In this document: piece after piece, positions 28,431 to 36,648 of the stretch
Layout of the letters: the number at the start of each line of letters is the position of its first letter
Numbering within the stretch: position 1 is the first letter of the stretch
From: Nocardioides campestrisoli
GTDB lineage: Bacteria > Actinomycetota > Actinomycetes > Propionibacteriales > Nocardioidaceae
Assembly: GCF_013624435.2 (NCBI RefSeq)
Contig: NZ_CP061768.1
Coordinates: forward strand, 124,001 to 188,000
Direction of reading: 5' to 3'
Length of the DNA stretch: 64,000 bases
The notes under the pieces: model-generated
Databases searched by the model: none
Seen by the model: only the letters and a program-made list of their open reading frames with translations
Told to the model about the DNA's origin: nothing
Program-made: the position numbers and the translations under genes

Positions 28431-29225
28431 TCAGCCGACCGGGTCGGTGATCACGATGGCCCGCTCCCGAAGCACCGGGGCGTGCACCTCGCTGACCTGC
28501 CCGAACACGATCGCGTCCTCGACCTGCGTGAAACGGCCCAACGCCTCCCTCGACTCGATCACCTGAGCGGCGGTCTCCGGGGGTAGTCCGCACACGGCGC
28601 TCAGCTGTTGAGCGCTGACCGCGTTGAGGTCGACCAGGCCACCGTCGTCGTAGCCGTGCTGCGACTCCAGACGGCCGATCCCGAGCTCGCGAGCCATCAA
28701 CGGATCCCGGGCAGCGAGCTGGCGTGCCTCGGCCCGCCGCCGGCGGGCCGCCTCGACGGTCGCCATCGCCCCGGCATTGCCGACCGGCGGAGCCATGACG
28801 ACCCGCGGGCGGTAGACCTCGCGCCGGAGGCCGATGAGCAGGAGCGTCGCAACGAGCATCACGGTGAGCGCCATCAGCCCGCCCGCGTCGGCGGCCCAGC
28901 CCGTCGGTGTGCCTCCGGCGTCCTCGGGCGACGAGCCGAGCAGGATGAAGGACACGAGACCCGCGGCGGCGAAGGCCGCGCCGACCTTGCGCAGGTGGGG
29001 CCTGTCCAGACGGGAGGCCGCGTGGAAGAACGGCACTGCCGAGAACAAGCCGGCGGAGGCGATCGTGATGACGAAGTACCACAGTCCGGTCGGACGCTTC
29101 CCACGCGTCGCCGGCGGAGGAGGAGCGACGATGTCGCGCTGCGCCGTCCAGGCGGACCCGTCCCAGTAGCGTTGCTTGGCCCCGTCAACCGGATCCGGGT
29201 ACCACCCAGCAGCGTGCGTGCTCAT
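28431..29225 (-). CDS. DUF2510 membrane protein with helix-hairpin-helix domain
   Basis: A 264-residue protein in three parts. An N-terminal DUF2510 module (GWYPDPVDGAKQRYWDGSAWT), two to three hydrophobic segments (about 47-65, 82-100 and 115-135), and a C-terminal helix-hairpin-helix unit (LVDLNAVSAQQLSAVCGLPPETAAQVIESRE) like the ComEA-type DNA-binding repeat. DUF2510 is a short Trp/Tyr-rich module common at the N-termini of actinobacterial membrane proteins. The HhH may bind DNA or only mediate protein contacts. Its stop is 9 bp from the convergent gene. Confidence 0.82.
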   Translation of the reverse strand: MSTHAAGWYPDPVDGAKQRYWDGSAWTAQRDIVAPPPPATRGKRPTGLWYFVITIASAGLFSAVPFFHAASRLDRPHLRKVGAAFAAAGLVSFILLGSSPEDAGGTPTGWAADAGGLMALTVMLVATLLLIGLRREVYRPRVVMAPPVGNAGAMATVEAARRRRAEARQLAARDPLMARELGIGRLESQHGYDDGGLVDLNAVSAQQLSAVCGLPPETAAQVIESREALGRFTQVEDAIVFGQVSEVHAPVLRERAIVITDPVG

Positions 29226-29306
29226 CCTGCTCCCCCCAGAGTGTCAACCTGCCGGGAGGTTAGCCGGAGGGCCCGTGCGAGATCCAACAGGCAGGGCCGA
29301 CCCGCG

Positions 29307-30281
29307 TCAGCCGGCGGCGCGGCCCGCCCGCGCGGCGAGGACCCCGAACGCCGCGACGAGCTCCGGCGGTCCGACCACCTCGAGGTCGGCGTCGAAGCGG
29401 CACAGCGACGCGGCCAGGGCGGCCCACGACCAGGAGCCCTGCACCAGCCGGGTCCGCCCGTCGTCCGCCGGCTCAGCGACGCCGTCCCCGACGAAGGGCG
29501 CCACCCGAGAGAGCGGAAGGTCGAGCAGCACCTCCCCGCGGCAGGGCCACCCCGTCCCGGACTCGCTCGCGTCGCCGCCGCGGAACTGGCTCACGACGTA
29601 CGCCGTGACGTCGCCGCCGGGCAGCTCGCGCGGGGTGAATCGCGGGCCGGTCGGGACCCGCGGGGTGATCCGGTCGGCGCGAAAGGTTCGCCAGTCGTCG
29701 CGGTCGAGGTCCCAGGCGAGCAGGTACCAGTGCCCCCGCCAGGTCACCAGGTGGTGCGGCTCGACCCGCCGCGCCGGTCCCTCGCCCGCCGCCGGGTGGT
29801 CGAACCGGAGCACCTCCCGGGCCCGGATCGCGGCGCCGAGCGCGAGCAGGACCGCGGGGTCGGCGGCGGTCGCCCGACCGGGCGGAGCGACGACCTCGAC
29901 CGGCAGCGAGTCGACGCGGTGCCGCACCCGCGCCGGCATCACCTGACGCACGGTGGTCAGCGCCCGCAGCGCCGCCTCCCCGACGGCCTCGCCCAACCCC
30001 GCGCCGTCGACGGCTGCGACCTGCAGCGCGACGGCCACCGCGACGGCCTGGTCGTCGTCGAGGAGCAGTGGTGGCAGGTCGGAGCCGGCCTCCAGTCGGT
30101 AGCCACCGCCGGGACCCTTGAGGGTGGCCACCCGGTAGCCGAGGTCCCGGAGCCGGTCGACGTCGCGACGGATCGTCCGGGGGCTGACGGCCATCCGCTC
30201 CGCGAGCAGCTCGCCGGACCAGTCCCTACGGGTCTGGAGCAGGGAGAGCAGCGCGAGCAGTCGCGCGGACGGGTTGGACAT
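29307..30281 (-). CDS. YafY-type transcriptional regulator (HTH_11 plus WYL domain)
   Basis: A 324-residue DeoR-like/WYL regulator. The winged-helix HTH is at 1-60 (LLALLSLLQTRRDWSGELLAERMAVSPRTIRRDVDRLR), and the WYL ligand-sensing domain at about 140-225 shows HHLVTWRGHWYLLAWDLDRDDWRTFRADRI. A C-terminal WCX-like extension ends the protein. ATG 30281 is chosen as the HTH begins there. It is divergent from a VOC gene with about 100 bp between them, a frequent pairing in which the regulator represses the VOC gene; that is inferred here. Confidence 0.9.
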   Translation of the reverse strand: MSNPSARLLALLSLLQTRRDWSGELLAERMAVSPRTIRRDVDRLRDLGYRVATLKGPGGGYRLEAGSDLPPLLLDDDQAVAVAVALQVAAVDGAGLGEAVGEAALRALTTVRQVMPARVRHRVDSLPVEVVAPPGRATAADPAVLLALGAAIRAREVLRFDHPAAGEGPARRVEPHHLVTWRGHWYLLAWDLDRDDWRTFRADRITPRVPTGPRFTPRELPGGDVTAYVVSQFRGGDASESGTGWPCRGEVLLDLPLSRVAPFVGDGVAEPADDGRTRLVQGSWSWAALAASLCRFDADLEVVGPPELVAAFGVLAARAGRAAG

Positions 30282-30383
30282 GCTCGTCAGTCTGGCGCAA
30301 GAAGAGGACGGGATCTGACCACTTCCTCCGAGAGGCTCGGTCCGAGGCGGCCACCCTGGGCCGCCCGGACCACAGGAGCACCC

Positions 30384-30830
30384 ATGAGCATCGCCACCGT
30401 CACCCACGTCAACCTCCGCGGCACCGCCCGCGAGGCCTTGGAGCACTACCGCGCAGTCTTCGGCGGCGACCTCACGGCCGTCACCTACCGCGACGCGGGT
30501 GCCGTCACCGACCCGGCCGAGGCCGACCAGGTGATGTGGGGGCAGGTCGCCTCCGCCTCCGGCTTCCAGGTGATGGCCTACGACGTCCCCGGGGGCCGGC
30601 CGCTCGAGCCCGGCGTCGCGCCGTACTTCGTCTCCGTGCGGGGCGACGACGCCGAGGAGATCGCGGGCTACTGGGATGGGCTGACCGCGCCCGACGCGGG
30701 CGCGACCGTGGTCGTGCCGCTCGCGCCGGCCGGCTGGGCTCCGCTCTACGGCATGGTCACCGACCGGTTCGGGGTGACCTGGGTGCTCGACGTGACCGCG
30801 CCGGGCACGTGGTCGCAGCAGACCCCCTGA
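30384..30830 (+). CDS. VOC family protein (PhnB-like)
   Basis: A 148-residue glyoxalase/VOC fold protein of the PhnB type. It has the paired beta-alpha-beta units (THVNLRGTAREALEHYRAVFGGD and the later YGMVTDRFGVTWVLDV), with HVNL and the DRFG turn as usual landmarks. Many of these proteins have no assigned reaction. ATG 30384 has AGGAGCACCC upstream. It is divergent from a WYL regulator and probably its target. Confidence 0.86.
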   Translation: MSIATVTHVNLRGTAREALEHYRAVFGGDLTAVTYRDAGAVTDPAEADQVMWGQVASASGFQVMAYDVPGGRPLEPGVAPYFVSVRGDDAEEIAGYWDGLTAPDAGATVVVPLAPAGWAPLYGMVTDRFGVTWVLDVTAPGTWSQQTP

Positions 30831-30838
30831 CAGAGGAC

Positions 30839-30873
30839 GCCCCTGCACCCGGTTGCCCGTCGGGTGCAGGGGC
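30839..30873. terminator. Bidirectional terminator hairpin
   Basis: A perfect 12-bp stem (30839-30850 with 30862-30873; CCCTGCACCC core) has an 11-base loop and lies between convergent stops at 30830 and 30889. No T-tract follows. Confidence 0.75.
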
Positions 30874-30888
30874 CGTCTGGATCCCCGT

Positions 30889-32631
30889 TCAGCGACGCAT
30901 GCGCTGGTGTCCCCGCCAGGGGTAGCTGTCCCCGGCCCGGGCCTTGCTCTTCGACTTGCCGGCGTGGTGACCACCGCGGGTACCGAACGGGTTCTTCGAG
31001 GCGCCGAAGTAGTACACGGCATAGCTCGCCGCGTCCGACATCTCGTCCAGGCCCTGCAACGCCCCACCGGCCAGCTGCCGCTGGGCGGCCCGCTTCGCGG
31101 CGTCGTCACCCTCGGGCGCCAGACCCTCGGCGTCCAGCGGCGGCACCCCGGTGAACAACGTGTTCAGGTTGTCGCAGAGCTGGTGGTAGCAGGGGTCGTA
31201 CCAGGAGCCGGCCGCGCCGCCGTACTCCCGGGCCTGCTCGGGCGTCTTGATGCCCTCGGCCCCGGCGAAGACGCCGCCCGCGGGGATCCCGCGCAGCGTG
31301 AAGCCGACGTAGTCCGAGCGGCCGTCGAACGGCACGCGGTCGCTGGTCAGCCCCTGGGAGCGGAACCAGTCGTCGTGCACCTGCTCGACCTTGCCCGAGC
31401 CCTCCGGTCCGGCCGGGTTGTCCGGCGCGTCGTCGCCGTCACCGTCGTAGATGAACCGGACGTAGTTCGACGAGGCGAGCATGTCGTAGTCGAGCATCAC
31501 GTCGATCTTGTCGACCTCGCGCTGGCTCAGCTCGAGTGCGTAGTAGATCGACCCGACCAGGCCGTTCTCCTCCGCCCCCCAGAACGCGAACCGGATCTTG
31601 TTGCGCAGCTTGTGCCGGCCCTCGCCGATCTCCTCGGCCTGGGCGAGCAGCGTCGCCACCCCCGAGCCGTCGTCGTTGATCCCCGGCCCCGCAGGCACGG
31701 AGTCGAGGTGCGCGCCGACCACGACGACGTGGTCCGGGTCGCCGCCGCGGGTCTCGGCGATCACCTGCGGCAGGAAGCGGTCGGTGAACTGGCCGTAGAC
31801 CTTGAGGTCGACCGTCGGGTTCTGGCCCGCCTTGTACGCCTGGAGCAGCTGGTTGCCCACCCGGTAGCTGGAGATCACCGCGGCGATCGTGGCCTCCGGT
31901 TCGGGCTGGTTGTCGACGAAGATCGGGTTCTGCCGCTCGGGGGTGTTGCCCTCGTTGTAGATGATCACGCCGGTGGCGCCGGCCGCCTGGGCCAGCTGCC
32001 ACTTGTCGACGAAGGCGCACGTCCCGCGCTGCACCAGGGCGACCTTGCCCTCGACGCCGGCGTAGTCGGCGGCCGCACAGCCGCTGGTCGAGCCACCCGT
32101 GGGCGGGTCGACGATGCCGCCGACCGGGAAGACGGGCGCGTCGGTCAGCTCCACGGTGGGGGAGTTCGCCATCGTGATGAAGTCCACCGACGGCTGGTTG
32201 TCGTCCTCGGCGTCGCCGGGGGTGTACGTCGTCGGGGTCGGGGAGACCTGGTTGAGCACCGGCGGCTGTGTCTCCTCCCAGATCGGGTAGTTGAACTGGT
32301 CGATGCGCACCCGCAGGCCGGCGTCACGCAGCGTGTCCACGACGTAGTCGACCGACTCCCGGTAGCCGGGGGAGAACACCTCGCGGGTGTCGTCGTTGAG
32401 GGTCGCGATCCGCTGGAGCGCAACCTGGTGCTCGGTGATCTCGTCGAGGGAGACCCCGCGCACGAACTTCTTCGCCAACGGGTCGCGGGGGGTGACGCCG
32501 TGCTTCGACGCCTTGGAGGCACTGACCTGGGACCGGTCGGGACCTGCGGTGGCAGTTCCGGACGACACGGCCACCCCGGCGAGCAGGACGCTGGTCGCGC
32601 CTGCCGCCACCAGCTTGGACGCTGTGTTCAT
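30889..32631 (-). CDS. Secreted M28 family aminopeptidase with PA domain
   Basis: A 580-residue exported zinc peptidase. Signal peptide MNTASKLVAAGATSVLLAGVAV; the protease-associated domain (about 150-265) includes CAAADYAGVEGKVALVQRGTCAFVDK; the M28 core has GAHLDSVPAGPGINDDGSG, FAFWGAEENGLVGS, LDYDMLAS and a late YHQLCDN histidine, giving the two-zinc ligand set. Length and order match actinobacterial leucine aminopeptidases related to the Streptomyces griseus enzyme. The C-terminus is basic and Gly/Lys-rich. Role: release of N-terminal amino acids from extracellular peptides. Confidence 0.92.
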   Translation of the reverse strand: MNTASKLVAAGATSVLLAGVAVSSGTATAGPDRSQVSASKASKHGVTPRDPLAKKFVRGVSLDEITEHQVALQRIATLNDDTREVFSPGYRESVDYVVDTLRDAGLRVRIDQFNYPIWEETQPPVLNQVSPTPTTYTPGDAEDDNQPSVDFITMANSPTVELTDAPVFPVGGIVDPPTGGSTSGCAAADYAGVEGKVALVQRGTCAFVDKWQLAQAAGATGVIIYNEGNTPERQNPIFVDNQPEPEATIAAVISSYRVGNQLLQAYKAGQNPTVDLKVYGQFTDRFLPQVIAETRGGDPDHVVVVGAHLDSVPAGPGINDDGSGVATLLAQAEEIGEGRHKLRNKIRFAFWGAEENGLVGSIYYALELSQREVDKIDVMLDYDMLASSNYVRFIYDGDGDDAPDNPAGPEGSGKVEQVHDDWFRSQGLTSDRVPFDGRSDYVGFTLRGIPAGGVFAGAEGIKTPEQAREYGGAAGSWYDPCYHQLCDNLNTLFTGVPPLDAEGLAPEGDDAAKRAAQRQLAGGALQGLDEMSDAASYAVYYFGASKNPFGTRGGHHAGKSKSKARAGDSYPWRGHQRMRR

Positions 32632-32744
32632 GGGCTTCTCCTGGGAGCAGCCGACGAGCGGGTTCGGCGCCGTGCCGAGCGGTCGGCCGCCTTCCGACTG
32701 TACGAGCGCGAGGGCTGCTCAGGGTGTCCCTCAAATTGATGATC

Positions 32745-32759
32745 TTGACCAGCGGTCAA
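32745..32759. promoter_or_regulatory. Perfect 6-3-6 inverted repeat
   Basis: TTGACCAGCGGTCAA (6-bp arms, 3-bp spacer) lies 114 bp upstream of the M28 start and 3 bp beyond the stop of the preceding gene. TTGACC on the minus strand could also be a -35 element with ATTTGA 17 bp on. Either an operator or promoter element for the peptidase gene; untested. Confidence 0.35.
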
Positions 32760-32761
32760 CG

Positions 32762-33160
32762 CTAGGGATGTACGTCGCACAGATCCTCGTAGCCCCCGGG
32801 GTCCTGTCCTGGCCGGCAGTACGTCCGGTCGGACAGCCACTCCGTGCCCGCGAACATGAGGACCGAGACCAGGGGCACCAACAGTGCCAGCAGCACGAGG
32901 GTGCGCCGAGGCAGCCGTCGTACGACCGCCGACAGCCACAGCCCGACGGCGAGCACGAAGAGGGCCCCCTGCACCGCCCAGGCTCCGATCAGGACGGCGT
33001 TCGTGGCTACACAGGGCTCACAGGTGCCGGTGGAACAGCTGTACCGGTTGGTGCAGTCGGTCATGACAGCCATGGCCAAGCCCCAGGACCCGATCGTGGC
33101 GAAGAAGCCGGCGACGAGTGGTCCCGGGACCCTGGCGAGAGCGAGGAGGAGAGACGTCAT
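32762..33160 (-). CDS. Small cysteine-containing membrane protein, unknown function
   Basis: A 132-residue protein with about three transmembrane helices (about 8-32, 52-78 and 87-105). The loop after helix 1 has a cysteine cluster (DCTNRYSCSTGTCEPC), and the C-terminal tail has two more (TYCRPGQ, EDLCDV), so disulfides or metal binding on the outer face are possible. I do not recognise the family. The gene follows the lipase gene by 9 bp and may be co-transcribed with it. Confidence 0.72.
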   Translation of the reverse strand: MTSLLLALARVPGPLVAGFFATIGSWGLAMAVMTDCTNRYSCSTGTCEPCVATNAVLIGAWAVQGALFVLAVGLWLSAVVRRLPRRTLVLLALLVPLVSVLMFAGTEWLSDRTYCRPGQDPGGYEDLCDVHP

Positions 33161-33169
33161 CTGTCCCGG

Positions 33170-34504
33170 TCAGCGAAGACGCGGCACGAAGTCGTCGAAC
33201 TGCACGCTGATGCGGTGCTCGCTCGACGGGAGCGCCGGGACGTTGATCACCTGGGGGCGGCGCTCCCCGCGGGCCTTCGCCACCAGCCGCACGGTCCCGC
33301 GCTCGGACGCCGGGAGGTAGACGTCCGTGCCCGTGATGAACGGGAGCGAGGCGAAGGCGGGCAGCACCGCGTTGGTGGCGCTCACCTTGTCGGTGCCGGC
33401 GTCGAAGGCGAACATCCCGATGATCCGGCGCTTCCGGGGCGCGACCGCGGGGGTCAGCACGTTCTGCCCGCTGATGGTCAGGGTGTCACCTGCCTCACCC
33501 TGGTCGCCCCACCACTCCTTGTTGCGGTTCACGGTGAGGTTCACGTGGGCGTCGCTCTTCTCGGTGGCGGCGTCCAGTCCGGTGCCGGGGGTGCTGGCGA
33601 GCAGCCGGACGAGCGAGTCGGAGCGCCGGAACGGCTGGCGGTAGAAGTGGTGGGTCGGCCCGCCCGGCCAGATCAGCGCGAACTCGTAGGACGCCGTCGG
33701 GGAGGCCTTGAACGGACCGAACGACCCGTCGCCGGAGAGCTGGTAGGTGGCGACCGGGCGGCGACCGATCCGTCGGCCGCTGTGCGTGCTGACCCGGTGC
33801 ACCTCGAGGGTCGCGCCGTCGACGCCGACGTTGCTGGGAAACAGCACGGCGCGGCCGGAGACGTCGATGCGCCCGGAGGCCCGGACCACCTCGGTCGTCC
33901 TCGGTGCCTTGTCGGTGAAGAACGTGTACGCCTCGGTGAACGACTCGGGCGAGGTGACCGTCTCGGTGTGGCCCTGGTCGTCGAGGTGCACGTTGCGGGC
34001 GCCGGTGATCTCCGCCGCGGCGTTGTTCTCCCCCCAGACGGCGAGGGTCTCGACGCCGCCGGGAGGCTCGGTCGCCGGGGCGCCGTCGAGGTTCACGTAG
34101 TGCGCGACCTCGGCCGCCCGCTCGGGCGAGCTGGTCAGGTACCGCTGAAGCACGTAGGTGCCCAACGAGTGGGCCAGGACGTCGACCTGCTCGGCGCCGG
34201 TGCGCTCGCGCAGGGCGTCGATCCGGGCGTCGAGTGCGGCGTGGACGTCGGCCAGCGAGTTGGTCGCGAACGTCGAGTCGTACTCGTGCGCCTCGATCCA
34301 CGACACCGGGTAGCCGTTCGACGCGTACCGCTGGGCCTGGCTCTCGAACTGCGACCCGGAGCCCGACGACCCGTGCACGAACACGATGGGTCGGCGCTCC
34401 TCCTGGGGGGACGGGCGGGGGTGGGAGGCGGCCGAGGTGGGTGCCGTCAGGCCGGTGAGCATCAGGGCGGCGGTGGCAAGGGCGGTGGCGAGCGGTCGCA
34501 GCAT
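33170..34504 (-). CDS. Secreted lipase/esterase (alpha/beta hydrolase)
   Basis: A 444-residue exported hydrolase. Signal peptide MLRPLATALATAALMLTGLTA. The catalytic domain (about 38-200) starts IVFVHGSSGSGSQFESQAQRY, with nucleophile elbow LAHSLGTYV and a likely histidine at DDQGHTETVTSPE. The rest (about 220-444) is beta-rich and resembles a carbohydrate-binding or Ig-like addition seen in triacylglycerol-lipase-like proteins. ATG 34504 was chosen for the signal peptide; an upstream start near 34669 would bury it. Confidence 0.84.
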   Translation of the reverse strand: MLRPLATALATAALMLTGLTAPTSAASHPRPSPQEERRPIVFVHGSSGSGSQFESQAQRYASNGYPVSWIEAHEYDSTFATNSLADVHAALDARIDALRERTGAEQVDVLAHSLGTYVLQRYLTSSPERAAEVAHYVNLDGAPATEPPGGVETLAVWGENNAAAEITGARNVHLDDQGHTETVTSPESFTEAYTFFTDKAPRTTEVVRASGRIDVSGRAVLFPSNVGVDGATLEVHRVSTHSGRRIGRRPVATYQLSGDGSFGPFKASPTASYEFALIWPGGPTHHFYRQPFRRSDSLVRLLASTPGTGLDAATEKSDAHVNLTVNRNKEWWGDQGEAGDTLTISGQNVLTPAVAPRKRRIIGMFAFDAGTDKVSATNAVLPAFASLPFITGTDVYLPASERGTVRLVAKARGERRPQVINVPALPSSEHRISVQFDDFVPRLR

Positions 34505-34623
34505 GGGGGCTCCCTGGTCCTGGCGTGGGGTGCCGGACGCTATCCGTGGGCGCGAAGCGGGGTCAACGGACGTCTCGGGCGTCGGATCGAAGGGTGCTGG
34601 GCGCCCTGCTGGGGATGTGCGGA

Positions 34624-35436
34624 CTACACAGTCGCCAGCCCCGCCAGCCCCGCCAGCCCCTCCAGCCACGCCTTCCAGGCCGGCTCTTCGCGCTTCACGA
34701 AGTTGGCCGCCTCCTCGGAGAACAGGTAGGCGCGCACGCCGGCGGTCGCGGAGGCGGCGGCCTCGGCGTAGTCGTGGACGTAGACGCTGAGCAGCCCCGG
34801 CACCGGACCGGTAAGCCGAACCAGGGCCATCCGCACCCCGAGCCGTTCGACGACGCCGGGGGTGCCGCGTACGTCGACGACCGCGCCCACCTCGCCCAGC
34901 CCCAGCTCGTCGTGCAGCCGGGTCCAGAGGGCGTCGGCGTCGCCGGGCAGCTCGACGCTGACCTCCAGCTGTGTCGCCTCCTGGCCGGGGAAGTGGGTCA
35001 GGTAGAGCCGCAGGTTGTCGAAGTAGGGCTTCCAGTTGAGCCCCATGTCGTCCCAGAACTCCGACTCCCAGTCGGCGCCGGTGCCGAACCCGCTGGTGGT
35101 CACCCGGACCACGCAGGTGCCGCCGGAGCGCGCCTCGACCAGGAACTCCGAGGTCATCGGGCTGAGCTCGTCGGGCTCCTTGCCCATCAGCGCCGCCCAG
35201 TCCTCCTCGTAGGCCAACCGGTGCGGCGGCTCCCAGGCGGTGACGTGCCCGTCGGAGCCCATCTCGGGGCCCATGGCGAAGTGCACGGCGCCGCCCTCGC
35301 GCTCCTCCAGCTCGGTCGGCAGGAACCAGGCGCTCATGCCGCGGGCGGTGGCGACGGCCTGCCAGACCTGCTCGGCGGTGCCGGGCACCTCGACGCTGAA
35401 CTCGAGGCGGTAGGGGACGTGCGGGGTGGCGGTCAT
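34624..35436 (-). CDS. SRPBCC (AHSA1-type) protein
   Basis: A 270-residue START/SRPBCC fold protein. The first domain (about 1-160) opens with RLEFSVEVPGTAEQVWQAVATARGMSAWF and contains WEPPHRLAYEEDW, as in AHSA1 proteins; the second half may be a further related domain (QLEVSVELPGDADALWTRL). The end is a GLAGLAGLA repeat encoded by a 9-bp DNA repeat. ATG 35436 overlaps the stop of the ArsR gene as ATGA. ArsR-SRPBCC pairs are common in actinobacteria; the regulator probably controls this gene. The ligand is unknown. Confidence 0.88.
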   Translation of the reverse strand: MTATPHVPYRLEFSVEVPGTAEQVWQAVATARGMSAWFLPTELEEREGGAVHFAMGPEMGSDGHVTAWEPPHRLAYEEDWAALMGKEPDELSPMTSEFLVEARSGGTCVVRVTTSGFGTGADWESEFWDDMGLNWKPYFDNLRLYLTHFPGQEATQLEVSVELPGDADALWTRLHDELGLGEVGAVVDVRGTPGVVERLGVRMALVRLTGPVPGLLSVYVHDYAEAAASATAGVRAYLFSEEAANFVKREEPAWKAWLEGLAGLAGLATV

Positions 35437-36053
35437 GGCTGCTCCTCGGTGCTGGTCTCGGTGCTGGTCTGGCTCTCGGGCGTGCTCTCGGGCAGGGGGT
35501 GGGCGGCGACCACGAGCCGGTGCGGGCGCCCGTCGTCGTGGTGGTAGCGGGCGGCCAGGTCGAGCACCGCCGCGGTCAGGTCGTCGGCGAAGGCGGCCCG
35601 GTCCTCCGCGGACCGGAAGCCGATCCGGGTGTCGATGGTGAGCGTCGGCAGCCGCTTGCCGGAGGCGCCGGCACGGCGGGCCAGGGCGCCGACCTCGCGC
35701 ACCAGACGACCCGCGAGGGCGACCAGGTAGCCGGCCGAGAGGTGGTCGGCGTTGGCGTCGGGGTCGGCGGCCGACGCGCTGACCGCGGCGGGCGAGACGA
35801 CGTACGACGCCGCGGAGGCCCGCAGCACCCGCTCGGTGATCCCGCCGTGCCGCCGCTCCTCGGCCAGCTCGACCAGCCCGTGGGCCTCCAGCGCCTTGAG
35901 GTGGTAGTTGACCTTCTGCCGCCCGATGCCGACCCGGGCGGCCAGTCCGGCGGCCGACGCCGGGACGGTCAGCTCGGCGAGCAGCCGGGCGCGGACCGGG
36001 TCGAGGGCGACCGCGGCCGCCTCGGGGAGCTCGATGACTTCGACGTCCTGCAT
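35433..36053 (-). CDS. ArsR-family transcriptional regulator
   Basis: A 206-residue regulator. The winged HTH spans about 12-85 (LDPVRARLLAELTVPASAAGLAARVGIGRQKVNYHLKALEAHGLVE). There is no ArsR-type cysteine pair for metal binding, so it is a non-metal member. The C-terminal half may hold an effector site. ATG 36053 sits 16 bp from a perfect 18-bp palindrome, which is probably its operator, giving autoregulation of the two-gene operon with the SRPBCC gene. Confidence 0.9.
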   Translation of the reverse strand: MQDVEVIELPEAAAVALDPVRARLLAELTVPASAAGLAARVGIGRQKVNYHLKALEAHGLVELAEERRHGGITERVLRASAASYVVSPAAVSASAADPDANADHLSAGYLVALAGRLVREVGALARRAGASGKRLPTLTIDTRIGFRSAEDRAAFADDLTAAVLDLAARYHHDDGRPHRLVVAAHPLPESTPESQTSTETSTEEQP

Positions 36054-36069
36054 CCGTCCACCGTGGCTC

Positions 36070-36087
36070 TGACAAGAATTCTTGTCA
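36070..36087. promoter_or_regulatory. 18-bp perfect palindrome, probable ArsR operator
   Basis: TGACAAGAATTCTTGTCA is perfectly self-complementary, rare in this GC-rich DNA. It sits 16 bp before the ArsR start and 51 bp before the divergent DinB-like gene, so a bound dimer could regulate both directions. Confidence 0.75.
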
Positions 36088-36138
36088 AGAGGTCTCGGGC
36101 CATTGACGCGTGGCGAGCCCCTCCGGTTGATTGCTCAC

Positions 36139-36648
36139 ATGGGATCGACCTCGGAGCAGCGGACCAGGGCCGAGCTGCTGCTCTGGCTCGACTACAAGCG
36201 GGCGCACGTCGCGGAGCAGGTGCGCGCCATGACGGTCGAGGCGCGTCGCAGCACCCAGGTCCCCTCCGGCTGGACGCCGCGAGGTCTCGTCCGGCACCTG
36301 ACCCTGGACGTCGAGCGGCTCTGGTTCCGCGCGGTGATGGCGGGCGAGGAGGTGCAGCTCGCCGAGGGGTACGACGGGTGGCGGGCGCCGGAGGAGCTCA
36401 GCGACGAGGAGCTGCTCGAGCAGTATGCGCAGGAGTGCCGCCTCGCCACGGAGGCCGTGGCCGACCTGGACCTGGACGCGAAGCCGCTCTGGTGGTTCGA
36501 GGGGGCTGGCGATGCGCCGTACTCCTCGTTGCGGGAGGTCCTGGTGCACGTCCTCGTCGAGACCGCGACCCATGCCGGGCACCTCGACCTGGCCCGCGAG
36601 CTGGCCGACGGCGGCCAGCGCCTGATCATGGACGAGCCGGAGTCCTGA
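36139..36648 (+). CDS. DinB/DUF664 family protein (mycothiol transferase-like)
   Basis: A 169-residue four-helix protein of the DinB superfamily, DUF664 branch. Metal-ligand-type histidines are in GLVRHLTLDVERLW and HVLVETATHAGHLDLARE. In actinobacteria such proteins often act with mycothiol as metal-dependent thiol transferases; that role is inferred. ATG 36139 follows TTGCTCAC without a strong ribosome site. Its last 23 bp overlap the convergent cysteine desulfurase gene. It may share the palindromic operator at 36070 with the ArsR operon. Confidence 0.85.
   Translation: MGSTSEQRTRAELLLWLDYKRAHVAEQVRAMTVEARRSTQVPSGWTPRGLVRHLTLDVERLWFRAVMAGEEVQLAEGYDGWRAPEELSDEELLEQYAQECRLATEAVADLDLDAKPLWWFEGAGDAPYSSLREVLVHVLVETATHAGHLDLARELADGGQRLIMDEPES

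Noticed and set aside
34626..34675. 9-bp tandem repeat (CAGCCCCGC) taken as a possible regulatory array
   Set aside because: It lies inside the SRPBCC coding sequence and encodes the GLAGLAGLA tail.
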